Source: Photobacterium phosphoreum
GTDB taxonomy: Bacteria > Pseudomonadota > Gammaproteobacteria > Enterobacterales > Vibrionaceae
Assembly (NCBI RefSeq): GCF_002954725.1
Contig: NZ_MSCQ01000001.1
Location: 1,150,341-1,214,340 of the forward strand
DNA: 64,000 nucleotides
Reading direction: 5' to 3'
A program made the translations under genes and the position numbers. The notes beneath the pieces were generated by a model that was not told the DNA's origin, did no database searches, and was given only the letters and a program-made list of their open reading frames with translations. This document shows, in pieces, positions 54,558 through 64,000 of this stretch; the stretch's first letter is position 1, and each line of letters begins with the position of its first letter.

Positions 54558-55809
54558 TTTCACCCTCCAGTTTTTGCGTTACCTGCCGTAATAAATACTG
54601 ACGTACATTGGCTAGTGTCACTTTTTCACACACTTGAGCCGCAAAAGCTTTAGTGATCATCTGTTCAGCAAGCGGTTTAGGAATACCGCGCGCTTGAAGG
54701 TAAAACACCTGTTCTGAATCTATCTTACCGGTTGTCGCACCATGACTACATTTTACATCATCGGCATAAATTTCTAGCTTAGGGCGACTATTCACTTGTG
54801 ATGTTTTACTTAACAGCAAGTTATGATTATCCATTTGACCGTCAGTTTTAATCGCGCCTTGATTCACATAAATCATACCGTCAAATACACCAATCCCTTC
54901 ACCTAGCCCTACAATTTTATGCAGTTGCTGACTGTGACAATGTGGCGCTCGATGACGTAAGAAAGTACGACTATCAAAACATTCACTCGATGTCGGTAAT
55001 GCCAAACTATTAAAGCTGACATCACATCCCGCATTACCCAATTCAGTGCTTAACTGATGCCGAATTAACTGACCAGATAATAAAAACGTACTGCTACTGA
55101 CATTAACATCACGGCCTGTTTTTATATCATTATGCGCTAAATGATACTGCTCACTTGCTGCTTCTATTAACTTAATATGTTCAAATCGAGCGCCATCAGC
55201 AATCGACGTAGATAATCGAGAAAGCGTTACCCCTTGTGCATCAGGTGATGAAATATGATGTTCAACTAATTGACATGATGCCAATGTTTCAAGCTGCAAG
55301 TGATGTCGAATTGAAGTAACTTCCCCTGCTTTACTGTGACTAAAATGGATCAAATAAATAGGCTTATCGACATTAACCTTTGCCGAAATCCTAATACACA
55401 ATCCATCTTTTGCTGTCGCATCAGTTAACTCAGAGATAAATTCAGGTCTTATTGCATCCTTAATAACATGATCACTCTCTAACCATTGATCAAAACCTTG
55501 GATATCAACACCCACAATCACATCTGATAAATCAGGCGAAAATTTGCCATCAATAAAAATAAGTCGATAACCGTCATCTCTCCATAGCGCTAGATTCGAT
55601 GTTGAAAGCATTGTTACTGGTTTAACTGACGTAAAATCAACATCATTAAATGCAGCCAGTGAAGTATATTTCCAATCTTCGCCAGTCATTGCCGACGAGC
55701 CACGCTGCATGATGTTGTTCCAACATCCACGTTGCCATATTGAGTTTTGCACCAATGGTTGTAATCGCATTAAAGCGTGATCAAAATTATTCTGCAGAGA
55801 TCCAGCCAT
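54547..55809 (-). CDS. sufD: Fe-S assembly scaffold component SufD
   Basis: A 420-residue beta-helix protein that partners SufB and SufC in the SufBC2D scaffold. The C-terminal signature DVKCSHGATTGKIDSEQVFY followed by LQARGIPKPLAEQMI is the SUF-FeS core. It overlaps sufC by 23 bases and sufS by 11, so translation is coupled. Confidence 0.95.
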   Translation of the reverse strand: MAGSLQNNFDHALMRLQPLVQNSIWQRGCWNNIMQRGSSAMTGEDWKYTSLAAFNDVDFTSVKPVTMLSTSNLALWRDDGYRLIFIDGKFSPDLSDVIVGVDIQGFDQWLESDHVIKDAIRPEFISELTDATAKDGLCIRISAKVNVDKPIYLIHFSHSKAGEVTSIRHHLQLETLASCQLVEHHISSPDAQGVTLSRLSTSIADGARFEHIKLIEAASEQYHLAHNDIKTGRDVNVSSSTFLLSGQLIRHQLSTELGNAGCDVSFNSLALPTSSECFDSRTFLRHRAPHCHSQQLHKIVGLGEGIGVFDGMIYVNQGAIKTDGQMDNHNLLLSKTSQVNSRPKLEIYADDVKCSHGATTGKIDSEQVFYLQARGIPKPLAEQMITKAFAAQVCEKVTLANVRQYLLRQVTQKLEGENDY

Positions 55810-56530
55810 AACCTTTCTCCTCTAATTCTTTCGCTAAGCGATAATCACCTGATTTTACAATCTTGCCATTCACCATTACATGCACATAATCTGGCTTAAT
55901 GTAATCAAGAATACGTTGGTAATGGGTAACAACAATAAAGGCACGATTGCCGTCACGTAGTGCATTCACACCATCAGAAACCGCTTTTAATGCATCAATA
56001 TCTAAACCTGAATCTGTCTCATCTAAAATACAAAGATTGGGTGCAAGTACGGCCATTTGTAAAATATCATTACGCTTCTTTTCGCCACCTGAAAAGCCTT
56101 CATTAACCGCACGATCTAATAGCGGTAACGGCATTTTTAATAACTGCGCTTTCTCTGCCAATAGATCGTCAAAATCAAACCGATCAATCTCTTGCAATCC
56201 TTTATATTTACGAATGCCATTCAGTGCCGTGCGTAAAAATAATTTATTACTAACACCAGGAATTTCAACCGGATATTGAAAAGCTAAAAATATCCCCTCA
56301 CCAGCACGTTCATCAGCATCTAATTCAATTAAATCTTTATTATCAAACTCAATCGCACCTTGAGTGATGGTGTAATCCTCTTTACCTGCGAGTGTTGCTG
56401 AAAGCGTACTTTTACCAGAGCCATTTGGCCCCATAATGGCATGTACTTCACCAGCACCAACGGTTAAGTTAATCCCTTTTAAGATTGCGTTATCATCCAC
56501 TGCAACATGTAAATCTGTAATTTTTAGCAT
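55787..56530 (-). CDS. sufC: Fe-S assembly ATPase SufC
   Basis: 247 residues from ATG 56530, 6 bases after the sufB stop. It is an ABC-type ATPase without a membrane domain: Walker A GPNGSGKS, signature GFSGGEKKRNDILQM, Walker B LCILDETDSGLD, switch His in VVTHYQRIL. It drives conformational change of SufBCD during cluster assembly. Confidence 0.96.
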   Translation of the reverse strand: MLKITDLHVAVDDNAILKGINLTVGAGEVHAIMGPNGSGKSTLSATLAGKEDYTITQGAIEFDNKDLIELDADERAGEGIFLAFQYPVEIPGVSNKLFLRTALNGIRKYKGLQEIDRFDFDDLLAEKAQLLKMPLPLLDRAVNEGFSGGEKKRNDILQMAVLAPNLCILDETDSGLDIDALKAVSDGVNALRDGNRAFIVVTHYQRILDYIKPDYVHVMVNGKIVKSGDYRLAKELEEKGYGWISAE

Positions 56531-56536
56531 AATCAA

Positions 56537-58000
56537 TTAACCCACACTGTGTTCAAGACTAATAGCAAGTAACTTCTGTGCATCGACAGCAAATTCTAAC
56601 GGTAATTCTGAAAACACATCTTTACAGAAACCATTTACAATCATAGAGATAGCATCATCTTCGCTGATCCCTCGTTGCACACAATAAAACAACTGATCTT
56701 CACCTATTCTTGAAGTGGTCGCCTCATGCTCTATTTGAACAGTTGGATTATTTATCTCGACAGTCGGAAAAGTATGCGCTCCGCATTGATCGCCAATCAG
56801 CATCGAATCACACTGGGTATAGTTTCGGGCCCCTTCTGCGGTTGCGAGTATCTTTACCAAACCACGATAAGTGTTATCACTTTTACCGGCTGATATCCCC
56901 TTTGATATAATGGTCGACTTGGTATTCTTACCAATATGGATCATCTTGGTGCCGGTATCGGCTTTCTGGGAACCATTGGTTAAGGCAACAGAGAAAAATT
57001 CACCTACCGAATTATCACCTTTAAGAATGACGCTGGGATATTTCCATGTAATTGCTGAGCCTGTCTCCGATTGTGTCCACGACATCTTACTGTTAGCGCC
57101 ATCACACACGGCACGTTTAGTAACAAAATTTAAAATACCACCAGCAGTGCCTTCTTCGCCTGCAAACCAATTTTGAACAGTAGAATATTTCACTTCGGCA
57201 TCTTGATGAATGATCACTTCGACTACGGCAGCATGTAGCTGATAAGTATCACGCACAGGAGCGGAACAACCTTCGATATAACTAACGTAAGCACCTTGAT
57301 CTGCCACTAAAATTGTCCGTTCAAATTGGCCTGTTTTAGCTTGATTTATTCTAAAATAAGTTGATAACTCACGTGGACAACGCACACCAGGCGGAACATA
57401 GATAAACGTCCCATCAGATGCAACAGCAGCATTTAGCGCCGCAAAAAAATTATCGTTAGCTGGCACGACAGTACCTAAGTAACGTTGAACCAATTGTGGG
57501 TGCTGCTGAATTGCATCACTGAAAGAGCAAAATATAATCCCAAGTTGACTAAGTTCCTGATGGTATGTGGTTGCCACTGAAACTGAATCAAAAATCGCAT
57601 CGACGGCAATGCCTGAACCTTCATGGACAGGCACACCTAATTGCTCAAAAGCATCGGCCACTTCTTTGGTTAAAAAATCATTATTGTTATCACTAGGCTC
57701 GGCATCATTACACCGATCACAACTTGGTGCTGAATAGTAACTATAATCTTGGTAATCAAGTTCGGGATATGTCGCTTTTAGCCAATGTGGCTCGGTCATT
57801 GTTTGCCAATGTTTAAATGCATTTAACCGAAACGCTAACATCCACTCAGGTTCATTTCGACGTGCAGAAATGGCGCGAATAACATCTTCATCAATCCCTT
57901 TTTCAAGCGTATCACTGGCAATATCGGTATAGAATCCTTCTTTATAACCTTTATGATTCAGTGCCATATCTATATCTTGTTGAATTTCTGGACTATTCAT
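56537..58000 (-). CDS. sufB: Fe-S assembly scaffold SufB
   Basis: A 487-residue protein. SufB accepts sulfur from SufE and builds the cluster. Conserved blocks: [15 protein letters not shown], the EGCSAPVRD loop (cysteine for sulfur transfer region), [20 protein letters not shown], and the C-terminal [20 protein letters not shown]. It starts 3 bases after the sufA stop. Confidence 0.96.
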   Translation of the reverse strand: MNSPEIQQDIDMALNHKGYKEGFYTDIASDTLEKGIDEDVIRAISARRNEPEWMLAFRLNAFKHWQTMTEPHWLKATYPELDYQDYSYYSAPSCDRCNDAEPSDNNNDFLTKEVADAFEQLGVPVHEGSGIAVDAIFDSVSVATTYHQELSQLGIIFCSFSDAIQQHPQLVQRYLGTVVPANDNFFAALNAAVASDGTFIYVPPGVRCPRELSTYFRINQAKTGQFERTILVADQGAYVSYIEGCSAPVRDTYQLHAAVVEVIIHQDAEVKYSTVQNWFAGEEGTAGGILNFVTKRAVCDGANSKMSWTQSETGSAITWKYPSVILKGDNSVGEFFSVALTNGSQKADTGTKMIHIGKNTKSTIISKGISAGKSDNTYRGLVKILATAEGARNYTQCDSMLIGDQCGAHTFPTVEINNPTVQIEHEATTSRIGEDQLFYCVQRGISEDDAISMIVNGFCKDVFSELPLEFAVDAQKLLAISLEHSVG

Positions 58001-58003
58001 TCA

Positions 58004-58372
58004 CTAAATTCCAAAGCTTTCACCACAACCACATTCGGTTTTAACGTTTGGATTGTGATAAATAAAAGACTGATTTAACCCCTGCCGAACAAAGTCGATC
58101 TCTGTGCCATCAAATATGGGTAAAGCATTTAATACGACATAAAAAACACAACCATTAGATTCAAACCGAACATCATCAACTTGAGTATTCTCTCGTTGTT
58201 CTATGACATAGGCATATCCGGTACATCCCGATGTTTTTACCGAAAAACGAACAACGGATCCTGATTGCGATAACGCTAAAATTCTATTAGCAGCAGCCGT
58301 TGTAGCCGTCACACCACGCCATGTTTGATCTTGTAAAGAAAACTCTTCTACACCTTGAAAAGGGTTTGTCAT
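58004..58372 (-). CDS. sufA: A-type Fe-S carrier SufA
   Basis: A 122-residue HesB/IscA-fold protein with the three cluster cysteines: SGCTGYAYVIE and ECGCGESFGI. GGAG lies 9 bases before the ATG. It is the first gene of sufABCDSE, and a Fur-box-like site lies 36-54 bases upstream. Vibrionaceae usually rely on Isc; the Suf pathway serves under iron limitation and oxidative stress. Confidence 0.95.
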   Translation of the reverse strand: MTNPFQGVEEFSLQDQTWRGVTATTAAANRILALSQSGSVVRFSVKTSGCTGYAYVIEQRENTQVDDVRFESNGCVFYVVLNALPIFDGTEIDFVRQGLNQSFIYHNPNVKTECGCGESFGI

Positions 58373-58407
58373 TGCCGCATCTCCTGAGCAATAAATTCAA
58401 GCCAAAT

Positions 58408-58426
58408 AATAATGATTATCAATTTC
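58408..58426. promoter_or_regulatory. Fur box upstream of sufA
   Basis: Read on the minus strand, GAAATTGATAATCATTATT matches the 19-bp Fur consensus (GATAATGATAATCATTATC) at 16 positions by my count. It is 36 bases upstream of sufA. Confidence 0.75.
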
Positions 58427-58525
58427 AAATCAACCATGAATAATATGCGCCTACTCGCTCGACACACAACAATAACAACATATGGTAAAAATAGATCTTG
58501 AGAACACAAGATATAGATGTCAATA

Positions 58526-58538
58526 TGATAATGATTAT
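58526..58538. promoter_or_regulatory. Fur box upstream of nrdH
   Basis: GATAATGATTATC (reverse complement GATAATCATTATC) is identical to 13 consecutive positions of the Fur consensus. It lies 41 bases upstream of the nrdH start. Confidence 0.75.
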
Positions 58539-58578
58539 CGTTTAAATAGTTATTGCCATTAATTAAGTGAGATATTTA

Positions 58579-58806
58579 ATGAGTGTTATCGTTTATTCCA
58601 AACCTAATTGCATCCAATGTATAGCAACAAAAAGAGTGCTTGATGCTCAAGGGACTGATTATAAAAATATTGATTTAAGCGCAGATAAAAACGCGCTAGA
58701 GACAGTGATCCAACTTGGCTATCGCGAAGCACCTGTGGTGGTAGTTGAAGATAAACATTGGAGTGGATTTCGTCCTGATTTGATTAAGCAGCTATGTGCA
58801 AATTAG
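58579..58806 (+). CDS. nrdH: glutaredoxin-like NrdH-redoxin
   Basis: 75 residues from ATG 58579. A thioredoxin-fold electron donor for the class Ib ribonucleotide reductase, with redox motif NCIQC and the C-terminal [13 protein letters not shown] typical of NrdH (WSGFRPD). The last 13 bases overlap nrdI. It is the first gene of nrdHIEF, under a Fur-like site. Confidence 0.95.
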   Translation: MSVIVYSKPNCIQCIATKRVLDAQGTDYKNIDLSADKNALETVIQLGYREAPVVVVEDKHWSGFRPDLIKQLCAN

Positions 58807-59195
58807 TCTATTTCTCAAGTCAATCAGGTAATACTCAGCGTTTTATTGAAAAGCTTAATTTGAATGCAATCCGCTTACCTATAAACGCTGAAATCAGCCC
58901 CCAAATAACAACAGAACCCTTTATTTTGATATGCCCAACCTATGCCGATGGTTATGGACGTGGAGCAGTACCTAAAAGTGTGATTAATTTTTTAAATAAT
59001 CCTAAAAATCGGTCATTGCTTAAAGGGATCATTGCGTCTGGCAATCGAAATTTTGGTTGCTTATTCGCCCAAGCTGGCAATGTGATCGCACAAAAATGTC
59101 AGGTTCCAGTGCTTTATCGATTTGAACTTGCGGGTACAGAACAGGATGTATTACGGGTTCAAGAAGGACTTAAACGATTTTGGTTAACATTATGA
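58794..59195 (+). CDS. nrdI: flavodoxin-like NrdI
   Basis: A 133-residue flavodoxin-like protein that generates the oxidant for the manganese-tyrosyl radical cofactor of NrdF. FMN-phosphate loop [30 protein letters not shown] and [15 protein letters not shown] are family hallmarks. It overlaps nrdH by 13 bases and nrdE by 4. Confidence 0.95.
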   Translation: MCKLVYFSSQSGNTQRFIEKLNLNAIRLPINAEISPQITTEPFILICPTYADGYGRGAVPKSVINFLNNPKNRSLLKGIIASGNRNFGCLFAQAGNVIAQKCQVPVLYRFELAGTEQDVLRVQEGLKRFWLTL

Positions 59196-61327
59196 ATAAC
59201 AACAAAAATGATTCAGCAACGCTTGATTATCACGCATTAAATGCAATGTTAAATTTAGTCGATAACCAAGGCGAGATTCAATTTTCCGCAGACAAACAAG
59301 CGATTCGGCAGTATTTTTTACAACATATCAATAAAAACACCGTCACCTTCGATAGTTTACGTCAAAAAATCAATTACTTAACACAAGAGGATTATTACGA
59401 AACTGCTATTTTTTCAGCCTATTCATGGACATTCTTAGAGCATATTTGGCAAACGGCATTTAAAGCTAAGTTTCGATTTGAAACCTTCCTTGGCGCATAT
59501 AAATTTTATACTTCTTATGCACTTAAAACACGTAACGGTAAACAATACCTTGAACGGTTTGAAGATCGAGTTGTAATGACAGCCCTATTACTCGCTCAAG
59601 GTAATGAAACCCTTGCGATGCAATTAATGCAAGAAATCCTCAATGGTCGCTTTCAACCCGCCACTCCAACTTTTACCAATGCCGGTAAATGCAGTCGTGG
59701 TGAGTTAATTTCATGTTTTTTACTGCGCATTGAAGACAACATGGAAAGCATTGGCCGTGCCGTTAACTCATCACTGCAATTGTCACGTCGAGGAGGTGGC
59801 GTTGCATTAATGCTCTCTAATCTACGTGGCTATGGCGCACCCATTAAAGGCATTGAAAATCAATCTTCTGGTGTTGTGCCTGTAATGAAATTATTGGAAG
59901 ACAGTTTTTCATATGCTAACCAGCTCGGTGCTCGTCAAGGTGCAGGTGCGGTTTATCTCCATGCTCATCATCCTGACATTCTACGTTTTCTTGATACTAA
60001 ACGTGAAAATGCCGATGAAAAAGTACGGATTAAAACGCTAAGTTTAGGGGTGGTTATTCCAGACATTACTTTTGAACTTGCGAAAAATAATCAGCAAATG
60101 CATCTATTTTCACCGTATGACATCGAAAAAGTGTATGGCAAACCATTATCAGAAATTTCGATAAGTGCGTTATATCATCAAATGGTCGCTGATGATCGCA
60201 TTAGTAAAACCCAAATCAATGCACGTCAATTTTTCCAAACACTGGCAGAGGTACAGTTCGAGTCTGGTTATCCTTACATTATGTTTGAAGATACCGTCAA
60301 TAAAGCTAACCCTATTGCTGGTCGTATTTCAATGTCGAATTTATGTTCTGAAATACTTCAAGTTAATCAAGCATCAACCTATAACGACGATCTTAGTTAT
60401 CAACATCTCGGGGCTGACATTTCATGTAACCTTGGCTCATTAAATATTGCCAAAACAATGGATGGCAACAACCTTGCACAGTCGGTTGAAATTGCTATTC
60501 GTGCTTTAAATGCTGTTTCTGAAATGAGTAATATCAATAGCGTACCGTCGGTCCGTAAAGGCAACGAAGACAGCCATGCTATCGGTTTAGGTCAAATGAA
60601 TTTACATGGGTTTCTTGCCCGGGAACATATCTATTATGGTAGCCAACAAGCGTTAGATTTTACTAATGTCTATTTTGCGGCGGTACTCTACCATTGCTTG
60701 CGAACATCCAATCAACTCGCGATTGAAAAACAAGCAACATTTAAAGGGTTTGAACAATCACAATACGCTAACGGGCAATTTTTCGATAAATATATCGAGA
60801 ATGATTTCTCTGCTAAAACATCACGAATTAAGCAGCTATTAATCCAATTTAAGCTAGAAACTCCAACTCGACAACAGTGGGAACAACTAAAAAAATCCAT
60901 CATGGAATACGGCTTATATAATCGTAACCTACAAGCAATTCCACCTACAGGATCAATCAGTTATATCAATAATTCCACCGCCTCTATTCATCCGATTATA
61001 TCGAAAATAGAAATTCGTAAAGAAGCTAAAATTGGGCGGGTTTACTACCCAGCTCCTTATCTCACTAATGATAATAAACACTTCTATCAAGATGCGTACG
61101 AGATAGGTGTGACTGCCATTATTGATACCTATGCCGTTGCCACTCAACACGTAGATCAAGGCTTATCATTAACCTTGTTTTTCCCTGATACTGCAACCAC
61201 TCGCGATATCAATAAAGCCCAAATTTACGCTTGGAAAAACAATATTAAAACCCTGTATTACATCCGATTACGTCAAAAAGCCCTTGAAGGTACGCAAGTT
61301 GAAGGCTGCGTTTCTTGTAGTTTATAA
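59192..61327 (+). CDS. nrdE: class Ib ribonucleotide reductase alpha subunit NrdE
   Basis: 711 residues from ATG 59192, in a 4-base ATGA overlap with the nrdI stop. The catalytic subunit reduces ribonucleoside diphosphates. Active-site cysteines lie in GELISCFLL and CNLGSL (with NLCSEI between them). The C-terminal redox pair is CVSC (EGCVSCSL). It lacks the long N-terminal ATP-cone of class Ia enzymes, as expected for NrdE. Confidence 0.96.
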   Translation: MNNNKNDSATLDYHALNAMLNLVDNQGEIQFSADKQAIRQYFLQHINKNTVTFDSLRQKINYLTQEDYYETAIFSAYSWTFLEHIWQTAFKAKFRFETFLGAYKFYTSYALKTRNGKQYLERFEDRVVMTALLLAQGNETLAMQLMQEILNGRFQPATPTFTNAGKCSRGELISCFLLRIEDNMESIGRAVNSSLQLSRRGGGVALMLSNLRGYGAPIKGIENQSSGVVPVMKLLEDSFSYANQLGARQGAGAVYLHAHHPDILRFLDTKRENADEKVRIKTLSLGVVIPDITFELAKNNQQMHLFSPYDIEKVYGKPLSEISISALYHQMVADDRISKTQINARQFFQTLAEVQFESGYPYIMFEDTVNKANPIAGRISMSNLCSEILQVNQASTYNDDLSYQHLGADISCNLGSLNIAKTMDGNNLAQSVEIAIRALNAVSEMSNINSVPSVRKGNEDSHAIGLGQMNLHGFLAREHIYYGSQQALDFTNVYFAAVLYHCLRTSNQLAIEKQATFKGFEQSQYANGQFFDKYIENDFSAKTSRIKQLLIQFKLETPTRQQWEQLKKSIMEYGLYNRNLQAIPPTGSISYINNSTASIHPIISKIEIRKEAKIGRVYYPAPYLTNDNKHFYQDAYEIGVTAIIDTYAVATQHVDQGLSLTLFFPDTATTRDINKAQIYAWKNNIKTLYYIRLRQKALEGTQVEGCVSCSL

Positions 61328-62314
<987 letters not shown>

Positions 62315-62342
62315 AACATTAAAAATCAAACATATAGATAAA

Positions 62343-62360
62343 CTACCTACTGATAGGTAG
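62343..62360. promoter_or_regulatory. palindromic operator 1 of the SDR-TetR locus
   Basis: CTACCTACTGATAGGTAG: 7-base arms CTACCTA / TAGGTAG around CTGA. It is 143 bases upstream of the SDR start, in its likely promoter. Confidence 0.7.
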
Positions 62361-62465
62361 AAATAGTATTTGACGACAAAATAAAATCACCCTATATTTA
62401 AAATCAATGAAGCGCAGCATGAATCATCGAATCACATTGCTCGCTTCTTTTTTAAACCACACGGC

Positions 62466-62483
62466 CTATCAACTAGTAGGTAG
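62466..62483. promoter_or_regulatory. operator-like copy 2, in the SDR leader
   Basis: CTATCAACTAGTAGGTAG matches operator 1 at 14 of 18 positions and keeps the right arm GTAGGTAG. It ends 7 bases before the SDR ribosome binding site. Confidence 0.5.
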
Positions 62484-62502
62484 ACAAATAAAGGATTACA
62501 TT

Positions 62503-63273
62503 ATGTTCACTACATCATCAATTGCACTTATCGTTGGCGGCTCATCAGGCATGGGTAAAGCCACCGCTGAACGGTTATTAAACGCTGGGGTTCCAGTCAT
62601 GATTTTATCGCACAATGCCGATAAACTTGCCGCAGCAAAAGCTGACTTAGAACAACGAACTGGCGGTAATGTTGAAACAGCACAAGTTGATTTATATGAC
62701 CTTACTGATGTAAATACTTTTATTGCTCAACTTGAAAATGAAAACCGTCATATTGGTTACCTCGTTAACGCCGCAGGTTTTTTTAAACCCGTTAGCTTTC
62801 TAGAGCACACTGCAAAAGATTATGATCTTCAATTGGATATCAACAAATCATTTTTCTTTATTACTCAAGCTGTTGCAAAAAACATGCAACAATATGGTGG
62901 TGGTTCAATCGTAAATATTGGTTCAATGTGGGCTCATCAAGCCATTAAGGCAACCCCATCATCAGCTTATTCAATGCAAAAAGCAGCCTTACATGCGTTC
63001 ACCCGCAATTTAGCAATGGAATTAGCAGACTACAATATTCGTGCAAATGCAGTCGCTCCAGCTGTTGTCCTTTCAACTATCTATAAATCATTCATTGCGG
63101 AAGATGAGATTGAAACCGCTTTACAAGGATTTAATGATTTCCACCCTATTGGGCACATAGGTTCCACCTCCGATATTGCAGATGCAATTGAGTTTTTATT
63201 ATCAGATAAAGCAAAATGGATCACTGGTACAGTACTTGATGTCGATGGCGGTGTGATGGCGGGTCGTAATTAA
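62503..63273 (+). CDS. SDR family NAD(P)-dependent oxidoreductase
   Basis: 256 residues from ATG 62503 (AAGGA upstream); the frame is open 32 codons further upstream, across an operator, and those are unlikely to be translated. Cofactor motif [21 protein letters not shown] (NAG-type), catalytic Ser in NIGSMWA, Y-x-x-x-K in [10 protein letters not shown], and the C-terminal [12 protein letters not shown] are all intact. The substrate is unknown. Operator sites shared with the adjacent TetR gene suggest inducible expression by a toxic carbonyl or similar compound. Confidence 0.92.
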   Translation: MFTTSSIALIVGGSSGMGKATAERLLNAGVPVMILSHNADKLAAAKADLEQRTGGNVETAQVDLYDLTDVNTFIAQLENENRHIGYLVNAAGFFKPVSFLEHTAKDYDLQLDINKSFFFITQAVAKNMQQYGGGSIVNIGSMWAHQAIKATPSSAYSMQKAALHAFTRNLAMELADYNIRANAVAPAVVLSTIYKSFIAEDEIETALQGFNDFHPIGHIGSTSDIADAIEFLLSDKAKWITGTVLDVDGGVMAGRN

Positions 63274-63336
63274 TCCGTAGAAACACATTCACAAAGCCAA
63301 ATTCACCGAAACAATAATAGTCATTTTTTATTGAAT

Positions 63337-63360
63337 AATGGCGATAAATACGTCGCCATT
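63337..63360. terminator. hairpin between the SDR and TetR genes
   Basis: Perfect 8-bp stem AATGGCGA / TCGCCATT with an 8-base loop, 64 bases after the SDR stop. There is no T run on the plus strand; A/T-rich sequence on the left would suit the minus strand. Confidence 0.4.
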
Positions 63361-63362
63361 AC

Positions 63363-63380
63363 CTCTCTACTCATAGGTAG
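63363..63380. promoter_or_regulatory. operator-like copy 3, upstream of the TetR gene
   Basis: CTCTCTACTCATAGGTAG matches operator 1 at 15 of 18 positions and shares the continuation GAAA. It lies 63 bases upstream of the TetR start. Confidence 0.6.
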
Positions 63381-63443
63381 AAAAAATTGTGATCTTTAAT
63401 GCTAAATGATAGATTATTGAACTTCTTAACAATGTGAATATCA

Positions 63444-64000
63444 ATGATGAAAGACATTAATCCTACAGCAGCAAAAATTGCTGATATTGCCGAAAAATAT
63501 ATTCAATGTCGTGGTTTTAACGGCTTTAGTTTTCGTGATATTCAAGATGAACTGGGTATAAAAACAGCCAGCATTCATTATCACTATAAAACCAAACAAG
63601 ATTTAGCCATTGTCGTATTTGAACGTTATCTAGAGCGTTATAAAACAGCGTTAACAGCCATCGAACAACAAAATCTAACCGCAACTGATAAGTTAAAAGC
63701 GTTAGCCAATATTTTTATTACCGTACGTAATGAAGGCAAGCTTTGTTTATGTGGCATGTATGCATCGGATTTTTATTCTCTCACTGATAGCTTAAACATT
63801 CAGCTTGATCGATTCGTTGCTTTTAATGAGCAGTGGATAGAGCAAGTGATAACAGCTGGAATTAAGAACGGTGAGTTTTCATCACAATTAATTGCCATAG
63901 ATGCTGCTCGGCTTTATTTCGTGTCGCTAGAAGGCTGCATGCTTATTTCACAATTTAAAGACGCGAATTACATTCAAATAGTGGTTAACAACTATTTTAA
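63444..64000 (+). CDS. TetR family regulator (3' end beyond the window)
   Basis: 185 codons are visible from ATG 63444 (a second ATG follows at once), and the frame is still open at base 64000, so the gene is truncated by the window edge. The DNA-binding region reads RGFNGFSFRDIQDELGIKTA then SIHYHYKTKQDLAIVVFERY, of the LmrA/YxaF/AcuR-like group. The following KLCLCGMYASDF is also seen in that group. It most likely represses the SDR gene and itself through the shared 18-bp sites. Family length suggests that only a few residues are missing. Confidence 0.88.
   Translation, partial: MMKDINPTAAKIADIAEKYIQCRGFNGFSFRDIQDELGIKTASIHYHYKTKQDLAIVVFERYLERYKTALTAIEQQNLTATDKLKALANIFITVRNEGKLCLCGMYASDFYSLTDSLNIQLDRFVAFNEQWIEQVITAGIKNGEFSSQLIAIDAARLYFVSLEGCMLISQFKDANYIQIVVNNYF

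Noticed and set aside
56710..57176. Two plus-strand frames of 66 and 101 codons inside sufB
   Set aside because: Antisense shadows of sufB without RBS.
58503..58518. NrdR-box-like sequence ACACAAGATATAGATG upstream of nrdH
   Set aside because: Only about 12 of 16 positions fit, the right half is out of register and no second box at the usual spacing is seen.
62407..62502. Upstream extension of the SDR gene by 32 codons
   Set aside because: It would read through an operator-like site, has no RBS, and homologues begin at the ATG at 62503 that has AAGGA.

Overview
The window is a 64 kb stretch of AT-rich gammaproteobacterial chromosome, most probably a Photobacterium or a close relative in the Vibrionaceae. 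Reasons: the conserved Vibrionaceae core order matP / lonB-like protease / fabA / rmf / GlyGly-CTERM DUF3466 protein / uup / glutaredoxin / rlmKL / pyrD; a 1607-residue NAD-glutamate dehydrogenase; DUF3634 and DUF2835 proteins typical of this family; a periplasmic Cu/Zn superoxide dismutase; and a Vibrio-type (PlpA / thermolabile-hemolysin family) phospholipase. The genus is an inference from gene content. No rRNA, tRNA, CRISPR array, insertion sequence or prophage was seen.

Layout. (1) 0.3-2.7 kb: an accessory segment with a ToxR/TcpP-like membrane-bound winged-helix regulator overlapping a small ToxS/TcpH-like membrane partner, a small coiled-coil protein, a PPC-domain protein and a DUF3634 protein. 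(2) 2.7-24 kb: core genes. matP and the lonB-like protease diverge; fabA has a FabR operator; rmf follows; rlmKL-glutaredoxin-uup-DUF3466 form a tight minus-strand operon; pyrD lies downstream of PurR-like and Cra-like operators; then NAD-GDH, DUF2835, pepN and pncB. (3) 24-39 kb: proQ-prc and a free-methionine-(R)-sulfoxide reductase diverge from an ABC exporter followed by letA-letB (lipid transport) and rsmF; then tmaR, two cspA-family genes, a GNAT enzyme and the EF-P-like yeiP. (4) 39-52.6 kb: a more variable region with a GNAT enzyme, a chitin-binding-domain remnant, sodC, a small Cys-rich protein, a DHA2 drug exporter, tandem HAD phosphatase paralogues around a small membrane protein, a DUF417 operon with a divergent TetR and a long palindromic operator, a small exported repeat protein, kbp plus a YidB-like protein, an orphan methyltransferase, a phospholipase, a beta/gamma-crystallin-like secreted protein and an FMN 2-hydroxyacid dehydrogenase. 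(5) 52.9-62.3 kb: a complete sufABCDSE operon divergent from nrdHIEF, each with a Fur-box-like site close to its first gene, i.e. an iron-limitation module pairing stress Fe-S assembly with the class Ib ribonucleotide reductase. (6) 62.3-64 kb: an SDR oxidoreductase and a TetR regulator (running off the window), linked by three copies of an 18-bp operator-like motif.

Across the window I found one perfect match to the matS consensus bound by MatP (GTGACRNYGTCAC), three 12/13 matches, and a symmetric matS-like palindrome in the matP promoter. This suggests the window lies in the Ter macrodomain. No clear anti-phage or wholly novel enzymatic system is evident. The most noteworthy items are the matS sites with possible matP autoregulation, the ToxR-like pair, the Gly-for-Asp phospholipase active site, the decayed chitin-binding fragment and the two well-defined TetR operator systems.
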